This document shows positions 1 through 5,720 of a DNA stretch of 5,720 bases, one piece after another (the stretch's first letter is position 1; each line of letters begins with the position of its first letter). Source of the stretch: Flavobacterium sp. (GTDB taxonomy: Bacteria > Bacteroidota > Bacteroidia > Flavobacteriales > Flavobacteriaceae); contig JAGOAF010000058.1 of assembly GCA_017984035.1 (NCBI GenBank), positions 1 through 5,720 on the forward strand, given 5' to 3'. Below the pieces are notes generated by a model that saw only the letters and a program-made list of their open reading frames with translations, had not been told where the DNA came from and made no database searches. The position numbers were made by a program, and so were the translations under genes.

Positions 1-54
1 AGGCATAAGAAATATGCCTAATAAGACTAATAGTATAAAGTGGTATTTTTTCAT
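1..54 (-). CDS. Start of an exported or membrane protein, partial (runs off left edge)
   Basis: Eighteen codons are visible, starting at ATG 54-52 and reading MKKYHFILLVLLGIFLMP before the window ends. Two lysines followed by an uninterrupted hydrophobic stretch form a textbook Sec signal peptide or first transmembrane helix. The product is therefore probably secreted, a lipoprotein or membrane-bound, but no cleavage site or mature sequence is visible and the function cannot be named. It lies 59 nt after the ATPase stop on the same strand with no hairpin between them, so it is probably the next gene of the metal-efflux operon. The leader TAATAGAGAT before the ATG is A/T-rich, like those of its neighbours. 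The main alternative is a chance open frame, since 18 codons are weak statistical support. The N-terminal pattern and the position argue for a real gene. Confidence 0.6.
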   Translation of the reverse strand, partial: MKKYHFILLVLLGIFLMP

Positions 55-113
55 ATCTCTATTAAAACAGTACAAAATTAAATAAAAATTATTGCTTTTT
101 GTTAAAATTGATG

Positions 114-2105
114 TTAAAATCTCATTTTCTGAATTCTGACTGCATTTAAAATAGCTAAAAGTGCCACACCTACATCGGCAAAAACAGCTTCCCACATTGT
201 GGCTAAACCTCCTGCACCGAGTATTAAAACAATTGCTTTTACTACAAAAGCCAACGTAATATTTTGCCAAACAATTTTTTTGGTTTGCTTACCAATGTTT
301 ATTGCCATTGGAATTTTTGAAGGCATATCGTCTTGAATAACTACATCGGCAGTTTCGATGGTGGCATCGCTTCCTAAACCGCCCATTGCAATACCTACGT
401 TGCTTAATGCGACTACTGGCGCATCGTTTACGCCATCGCCAACAAAACAAACTGTTTCATTTTTGGCGATGATTTCTTTGACTTTGTTTACTTTATCTTC
501 GGGCAATAAATCGCCAAAGGCATTTGTAATTCCGAGTTTTTGTGCTACAAATTGAACTACATTGTCTTTATCTCCACTTAACATTGTGGTTTTTATACCT
601 AATGCTTTTAGTTTGTCGATTGTGATTTGTGCGTCTTCTTTTATGCTATCAGCTATTGTAAGATAACCAACGAAATTTTTATCGTAAGCTACTGCAATTA
701 ATGTGTAAACAATACTTTTTGGATCAATATCATAAGCAATTGAGAATTTATCCATTAGTTTGAAATTACCAACTAACAATTCTTTTCCGTTAACTTCAGC
801 TTTTAAACCATGTCCGGAAATTTCTTCTACATTTTCTAATTTGATATTACTATCAATTTTTCCAACGTATTGATGAATGGCAGTTGCAACAGGATGTGTA
901 CTTTGACTTTCTAAAGCATTTACCAATTGTAACAAATCATCTTTGTTAAAATCAGTATTAAAAACAACTTCCTGCACTTTGAAGACGCCTTCGGTCATTG
1001 TTCCTGTTTTGTCCATTACCACGTTTTGAATAGTGGACATTACATCAAGAAAATTACTTCCTTTGAAAAGGATTCCGTTTTTAGAAGCTGCTCCAATTCC
1101 ACCAAAATAACCTAAAGGAATACTTATAACTAATGCACAAGGACACGAAATAACTAAGAAAACTAAAGCTCGATACAACCAATCTCTAAACTGGTAATTT
1201 TCTACAAATAACATCGGTACAACACATATTGCAATGGCTAAAACAACTACAATTGGTGTATATATTTTGGCAAACTTTCTGATAAATAATTCTGTTGGTG
1301 CTTTTTTGGCTGTAGCATCTTGCACCATTTCGAGAATTTTTGACAGTTTACTATCTGTATAAGCAACCGTTACTTTTACTTGACAAACCGAATGTATGTT
1401 TATCATTCCTGCTAAAACAGTTTCTCCTTTTGCTTTGGTGTCTGGCTTACTTTCTCCCGTTAGTGCAGCAGTATTAAATGCAGCAGTATCTGAAAGTAAT
1501 TCTCCATCTAATCCTAATTTTTCTCCTGCTTTTAGTTGGATAATATCTCCAATTTTAGCGGTTGATGCTTTGATAGTTTTGGCAACATTGTTTTCGAGAA
1601 TAGTTACTTCGTCTGGTCTTTGGTCAAGTAACGTTTTGATGTTAGCTTTTGCTCTTTGAACCGCCAATGATTGGAATATTTCGCCAATGGCATAAAATAA
1701 CATTACGGCAACACCTTCAGGAAATTCGCCTATAGCAAACGCTCCAATAGTTGCAATACTCATTAAAAGAAATTCTGAAAATATCTCGCCTTTGCGAATG
1801 CTTTCAAACGCTTCTTTGACTACTGGAAATCCCACTGGAATGTATGCTAGAATATACCATCCTATTCTAACATAACCTGTAAACCATGATTGTTTAAAAT
1901 AATTATCAAAACCTATGGCAATCAATAATAAAATAAAACTTATGATTGCTGGCAAAAACATTTGAAACGTAGATTTTTCTACACTAGAATGCTCGTGGTC
2001 TTGTCCGTCATCATCAGAATGATTTTCGGTTTTTTTATTTATTTTTTCTTCGAGAGTGCAACAAAGCTGATTGCCTTTAGCATCGTATTTATGTTTATGT
2101 TCCAT
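114..2105 (-). CDS. zntA: P1B-2-type heavy-metal (Zn/Cd/Pb) exporting P-type ATPase
   Basis: This 663-residue inner-membrane pump couples ATP hydrolysis to export of soft divalent metals from the cytoplasm. The P-type ATPase signatures are intact: TGES (216-219) in the actuator domain, DKTGT (365-369, phosphorylated D365), the HP dipeptide (404-405) of the nucleotide-binding domain, and GDGVNDAP (556-563). Eight hydrophobic segments lie near 50-66, 79-96, 112-126, 130-148, 283-301, 312-336, 612-632 and 638-657. CPC (321-323) in helix 6, with K623 in helix 7 and D644-x-G646 in helix 8, matches the ZntA/CadA (P1B-2) ligand set, which indicates Zn2+, Cd2+ or Pb2+ rather than Cu+. There is no N-terminal HMA domain. 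Instead a short tail carries His residues (3, 5, 29, 37, 39) and CCTLE (15-19), a CCxxE-type site. The usual proline before x-D-G in the actuator loop is glycine (GEKLGLDG, 194-201). I chose ATG 2105-2103 over the upstream in-frame ATG at 2153. The 16 extra residues lie wholly inside the methyltransferase gene and resemble no P-type N-terminus, whereas MEHKHKYD begins a plausible metal-binding tail and overlaps the previous gene by only 11 nt. Exact metal preference cannot be settled from sequence. Confidence 0.93.
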   Translation of the reverse strand: MEHKHKYDAKGNQLCCTLEEKINKKTENHSDDDGQDHEHSSVEKSTFQMFLPAIISFILLLIAIGFDNYFKQSWFTGYVRIGWYILAYIPVGFPVVKEAFESIRKGEIFSEFLLMSIATIGAFAIGEFPEGVAVMLFYAIGEIFQSLAVQRAKANIKTLLDQRPDEVTILENNVAKTIKASTAKIGDIIQLKAGEKLGLDGELLSDTAAFNTAALTGESKPDTKAKGETVLAGMINIHSVCQVKVTVAYTDSKLSKILEMVQDATAKKAPTELFIRKFAKIYTPIVVVLAIAICVVPMLFVENYQFRDWLYRALVFLVISCPCALVISIPLGYFGGIGAASKNGILFKGSNFLDVMSTIQNVVMDKTGTMTEGVFKVQEVVFNTDFNKDDLLQLVNALESQSTHPVATAIHQYVGKIDSNIKLENVEEISGHGLKAEVNGKELLVGNFKLMDKFSIAYDIDPKSIVYTLIAVAYDKNFVGYLTIADSIKEDAQITIDKLKALGIKTTMLSGDKDNVVQFVAQKLGITNAFGDLLPEDKVNKVKEIIAKNETVCFVGDGVNDAPVVALSNVGIAMGGLGSDATIETADVVIQDDMPSKIPMAINIGKQTKKIVWQNITLAFVVKAIVLILGAGGLATMWEAVFADVGVALLAILNAVRIQKMRF

Positions 2106-2721
2106 TTCTATTTTTTTTAAATCCACAAAATTGAAAGTTCTGGATGGTATCAAATGGTGTGGTATGGTTTTCTGTAAAACATTTTATTGCTTCAAAATTT
2201 TCTATAAAAGTTTGTTTCATCGAATTTTCTGAATATTGTTTTATTTCCAATCCACTACATTTTAAAGGACCATTTTCTGAAAAAGTACCTAATAGAAAAT
2301 TTCCATTTTGAGCTATAGCATTACTAACGATTGTAACATATTTCCTTATACTTTCTTCTCCTGTTAGAAAATGAAAAACAGCCCTGTCGTGCCAAAAATC
2401 AAACTTGACTTCGGGATTAAATTCTGTGATATCAGAAACAATCCAATGTATTAAATCGGCTTTATCTCCTAAACGTTTTTTGGCTCTTTCTAAAGCAAAT
2501 TCAGAGATGTCCAATACCCAAATATTTTGATATCCTTTTTCTAATAAGGCATCCATAAAATTGCTATCGCCACCGCCAATATCAATTATATTGGCAGTTT
2601 TTGATAGGTTTACATTTTTTAAATACTCCATTGAAGTTTTTGGATATTTTTGTGTCCAACTTACTTCATTAGGATTTTTGGTTGCAAAAACATTTTCCCA
2701 ATGTGATTTTTTGTTTTCCAT
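2095..2721 (-). CDS. Class I SAM-dependent methyltransferase, substrate unknown
   Basis: This is a 208-residue soluble cytoplasmic protein with a Rossmann-type methyltransferase core. Motif I is IIDIGGGDS (45-53), the SAM-binding glycine loop. VLDIS (69-73) ends beta-2 with the acidic residue D71, which typically contacts the ribose. SDI (96-98) fits motif III, and DFWHDRAVFHFL (108-119) is the motif IV region. It starts HWENVF and has a KCSGL-x-IKQYS segment (from 154), a pattern I associate with a widespread family annotated only as class I SAM-dependent methyltransferase. Cysteines at 155, 181 and 199 could be checked as thiol or metal ligands. It has no signal peptide and no membrane segment. 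It begins 5 nt after the HMA-like gene stops and its end overlaps the ATPase start by 11 nt, so it is probably translationally coupled inside the operon. That position suggests a role in metal or metalloid handling, or in modifying a small thiol compound, but this is inference. The fold is certain; the substrate is not. Confidence 0.85.
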   Translation of the reverse strand: MENKKSHWENVFATKNPNEVSWTQKYPKTSMEYLKNVNLSKTANIIDIGGGDSNFMDALLEKGYQNIWVLDISEFALERAKKRLGDKADLIHWIVSDITEFNPEVKFDFWHDRAVFHFLTGEESIRKYVTIVSNAIAQNGNFLLGTFSENGPLKCSGLEIKQYSENSMKQTFIENFEAIKCFTENHTTPFDTIQNFQFCGFKKNRNGT

Positions 2722-2726
2722 TTGGA

Positions 2727-3083
2727 TTACGCTTTACAACATCCATCTAAATTTTCATACGCTTTTGGATCGGCTTTTACTTCATCTGCATCGTATCCTA
2801 ATTTAGAAATACCTTCTTTAATGGTCTGTAAGGTTGTTTTCTTTGCATTATAATACACTGTAAATGTCATTGCTTTATCGTCAAGCTCATACATTTTTAA
2901 ACCTTTAATTTTGAGCATTTCAGTTTTGAATTTTAAACCACAAGTTTCACATTCTTTACAATGATCACAATGTAAAAAAGTTTTGATTACAGCTTTTTGA
3001 TTGGCTTTTTGTGCAGAAGCAGTATTGCTTGTAAAAAATAATAGTGTTAAAAAAAAGATTGATTTTAAAATTGAATTTTTCAT
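2727..3083 (-). CDS. Secreted HMA-like metal-binding protein with a CxxCxxCxxC cluster
   Basis: This is a 118-residue exported protein. Residues 1-24 form a signal peptide (KSIFFLTLLFFTSNTASA) with signal peptidase I cleavage expected at ASA|Q, leaving an N-terminal glutamine, as is common in Bacteroidota. The mature part (about 93 residues) has the size and beta-alpha-beta-beta-alpha-beta pattern of a heavy-metal-associated domain: VIKTFL, a Cys loop, a helix to KIKGLK, strands MYELDD and MTFTVYY, a helix to ISKLGYDADEV. The canonical GMxCxxC loop is replaced by HCDHCKECETC (38-48), four cysteines spaced CxxCxxCxxC plus two histidines. A second Cys pair (115-116) sits at the C-terminus. The gene lies 31 nt after czcB and 5 nt before the methyltransferase. 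It is probably a periplasmic metal chaperone, sponge or sensor that delivers ions to the CzcB/CzcA-TolC pump. The four-Cys loop could bind Zn/Cd, a small metal cluster or Cu; an iron-sulfur cluster is less likely in an oxidising periplasm. Confidence 0.8.
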   Translation of the reverse strand: MKNSILKSIFFLTLLFFTSNTASAQKANQKAVIKTFLHCDHCKECETCGLKFKTEMLKIKGLKMYELDDKAMTFTVYYNAKKTTLQTIKEGISKLGYDADEVKADPKAYENLDGCCKA

Positions 3084-3114
3084 TTGATTTTATTTAATGA
3101 TTAATAATTTATTT

Positions 3115-4383
3115 TTAATGTTCGTGTTCACCGCCACCTTTTGAAGTTGCTAGTAAGTAAAAAGCACCTTTTATAACAATTTTCGCATCGGCAGGAATTT
3201 CTTCGACTAATTTTATTTCGGTGTAACCTAAATCAGTAGTTCCAGGAACCACTTCGATTGCTTTGAAGTGCACTTCATTGTGTCCTTCTTCTTTGCCTTC
3301 AGCGTGTTCTGAATGTTCTTCTCCTTCTTTATGTTGATGCTCTTCTTCTTTTACTTTTGGAGCTTCTTGTTGGTGCTCTTCTTGAATGTAAATGTAATAT
3401 TTATCGCCATTTCTAACAATTGCATCTTTTGGAAGTGCCTGAACGGTTTGATTGGTGATATTGATATTGGCAGCTACATACATTCCGGAAATTAAATCTT
3501 TGGCATCGCTTGGATTGATTTTGGCATGAACCGCAACTGTTTTGCTTTCGTTGGAAAATGATTTATTGATGCCAAATATTTTCCCTTTAATGGATTTATT
3601 GGACTGATTGGTTAATACAAAATCGACTTCTTGACCTACGGAAATTTTTCCCAAATCTTTTTCAAACACATTTAAATCCAAATGCATTTGGCTGTTATCA
3701 ACTACTTCAAAAAGTGTTACGCCTGTTTCTGCAAATGCTCCTTTTGTTATACTAATTTTACCTACATAACCGCTTATTGGCGAAACAATTGGAATTAACG
3801 AAGTGTTTCCGCTTAAACTAACATTTAACGCTTGCAGCTTGTTTTTTGCGGCTTGTGCTTTAGCTTTTTCTACTGCTAATTTTGATTTTACTTCTTGAAA
3901 TGTTTTGCGAGGATTTACATTTTCATCGCTCAATGTTTTTTGACGATTATATTCCAATTGCAAGTATTCAATGTTGGCAATAGCGGAATTGTAATCTTCT
4001 TGCATTTCGGTAACTTCAAGGTTTTGAATAGTTGCCAATGTTTTACCTTTTGCAACGTAAGTTCCTTCTAACACATAAATATCTTTAACAACGCCACCAA
4101 TTAAGGTTGAAATATTAGCCATGTTTTGTGGTGGAACTGCTGTATAACCATTGGCTTTGATTACCGTATTTAGGTTTTTCATTTCGATACCGCCTGTTTC
4201 GATACCAATAGTTTTAAATTGCGCTTCTGTCAAGGCAACTTCGGTTTCTGATTTTTCTTCTTCGTGGGTTTCTTCGGTTTTCTTTTCGCCACAGGAATTT
4301 AGAGTAAAGAGAATAGAAAACAGAATAAAGAGGTTGAAGAATGAACTTCGATTACAATTTGGTTTTAAAAATATATTTTTCAT
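3115..4383 (-). CDS. czcB: CzcB/CusB-type RND efflux periplasmic adaptor lipoprotein
   Basis: This 422-residue membrane-fusion subunit of a tripartite heavy-metal efflux pump links the inner-membrane RND transporter to the outer-membrane channel. Residues 15-31 form a lipoprotein signal with lipobox LNSC, so C31 would be lipidated. An acidic stretch with one His follows (33-48). The first lipoyl-like half lies near 80-120 (STLIGGVVKDIYVLEGTYV), the alpha-helical hairpin near 125-187, the second lipoyl half near 196-230 (SPISGYVGKI), the beta-barrel near 236-312 and the membrane-proximal domain after that. A low-complexity Glu/His insert (335-372, seven His) interrupts the membrane-proximal domain, and the chain ends GGGEHEH. 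This His bias fits a Czc-type divalent-metal pump (Zn, Co, Cd) better than a Cus-type Cu/Ag pump, which normally relies on Met ligands; the metal assignment is inference. The start lies 11 nt after the stop of the CzcA-TolC fusion, which indicates co-translation and assembly with it. Confidence 0.92.
   Translation of the reverse strand: MKNIFLKPNCNRSSFFNLFILFSILFTLNSCGEKKTEETHEEEKSETEVALTEAQFKTIGIETGGIEMKNLNTVIKANGYTAVPPQNMANISTLIGGVVKDIYVLEGTYVAKGKTLATIQNLEVTEMQEDYNSAIANIEYLQLEYNRQKTLSDENVNPRKTFQEVKSKLAVEKAKAQAAKNKLQALNVSLSGNTSLIPIVSPISGYVGKISITKGAFAETGVTLFEVVDNSQMHLDLNVFEKDLGKISVGQEVDFVLTNQSNKSIKGKIFGINKSFSNESKTVAVHAKINPSDAKDLISGMYVAANINITNQTVQALPKDAIVRNGDKYYIYIQEEHQQEAPKVKEEEHQHKEGEEHSEHAEGKEEGHNEVHFKAIEVVPGTTDLGYTEIKLVEEIPADAKIVIKGAFYLLATSKGGGEHEH
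3268..3381 (-). other. His/Glu-rich metal-binding insert within czcB
   Basis: These codons specify residues 335-372 of the CzcB subunit. The stretch is dominated by Glu, with Lys, Gln and seven His (337, 349, 351, 357, 360, 368, 372) in pairs such as HQH and HSEH. It lies between a strand of the membrane-proximal domain (KYYIYIQ) and the next one (FKAIEVVPG), so it is probably a flexible loop facing the periplasm. His/Glu-rich loops in metal transporters commonly bind Zn2+, Ni2+ or Co2+. A direct metal-capture role here is inference. Confidence 0.75.
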
Positions 4384-4394
4384 ATAATGGAATA

Positions 4395-5720
<1,326 letters not shown>

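Noticed and set aside
1..19. Perfect 7-bp inverted repeat AGGCATA-agaaa-TATGCCT, possible terminator hairpin.
   Set aside because: It lies inside the signal-peptide codons of the left-edge gene, the stem is AT-rich, and no T-run is visible on the + strand side. The base after it on the minus strand is outside the window. Probably chance.
73..80. TAATTTTG on the minus strand, matching the Bacteroidota -7 pattern TAnnTTTG, upstream of the left-edge gene.
   Set aside because: No TTG-type -33 element lies at the expected distance, and an AT-rich stretch gives such matches by chance.
14..85. Small + strand open frame of 23 codons (MPNKTNSIKWYF...).
   Set aside because: Opposite to the operon, no leader signal, no recognisable pattern. 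The minus-strand signal peptide explains the same bases better.
358..555. Plus-strand open frame of 65 codons.
   Set aside because: Antisense to the GDGVNDAP region of the ATPase. Its composition reflects the conserved opposite strand.
1396..1659. Plus-strand open frame of 87 codons.
   Set aside because: Antisense to the actuator domain of the ATPase, with no independent support.
2561..2806. Plus-strand open frame of 81 codons spanning the methyltransferase/HMA-like junction.
   Set aside because: Antisense to two well-supported genes and without a protein-like pattern of its own.
3313..3495. Plus-strand open frame of 60 codons rich in Phe and Leu that mimics a membrane protein.
   Set aside because: The Phe/Leu bias is simply the complement of the Glu/Lys-rich codons of the czcB insert.
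4151..4387. Plus-strand open frame of 78 codons.
   Set aside because: Antisense to the signal peptide and N-terminal region of czcB; no support.

Overview
The window looks like a chromosomal or accessory stretch from a Bacteroidota member, most likely a Flavobacterium-like Flavobacteriaceae. The evidence is the strongly AT-rich DNA, the A-rich leaders without clear Shine-Dalgarno motifs, signal peptides ending in A|Q (SFA|Q and ASA|Q), and above all a CzcA-type RND pump whose reading frame runs straight into a TolC-type outer-membrane channel domain. I know that arrangement from Bacteroidota heavy-metal efflux loci. No species can be named from the sequence alone.

Every gene lies on the minus strand, so transcription runs from the right edge to the left. 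In that order: (1) the C-terminal part of a CzcA-TolC fusion (4395-5720, beginning beyond the right edge); (2) a CzcB-type lipoprotein membrane-fusion subunit with a His/Glu-rich insert (3115-4383); (3) a small secreted HMA-like protein with a CxxCxxCxxC cluster (2727-3083); (4) a class I SAM-dependent methyltransferase of unknown substrate (2095-2721); (5) a P1B-2-type Zn/Cd/Pb-exporting ATPase (114-2105); (6) the first 18 codons of a further secreted or membrane protein (1-54, running off the left edge). Gaps are 11, 31, 5, -11 (overlap) and 59 nt, and no terminator-like hairpin separates the genes, so one transcription unit is likely. Its promoter and any regulator lie outside the window to the right.

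The genes form a two-stage divalent-metal resistance system. The P-type ATPase would move Zn2+/Cd2+/Pb2+-class ions from cytoplasm to periplasm. The CzcB/CzcA-TolC tripartite pump would then carry them across the outer membrane. The secreted Cys-rich HMA-like protein and the His-rich part of CzcB are candidate periplasmic metal binders or chaperones. The methyltransferase is the member whose role is not explained.

Three corrections to a naive gene call matter. The TolC-like gene is not free-standing: its apparent ATG at 5594 is an internal codon of an in-frame fusion with the pump. The ATPase probably starts at 2105, not at the ATG at 2153. A partial gene is present at the extreme left edge. 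The most notable detail is a run of eight A residues at the pump/TolC junction, directly in front of a signal-peptide-like segment with its own ATG. It could allow separate or processed products. No CRISPR array, RNA gene, insertion sequence or wholly new system is visible.
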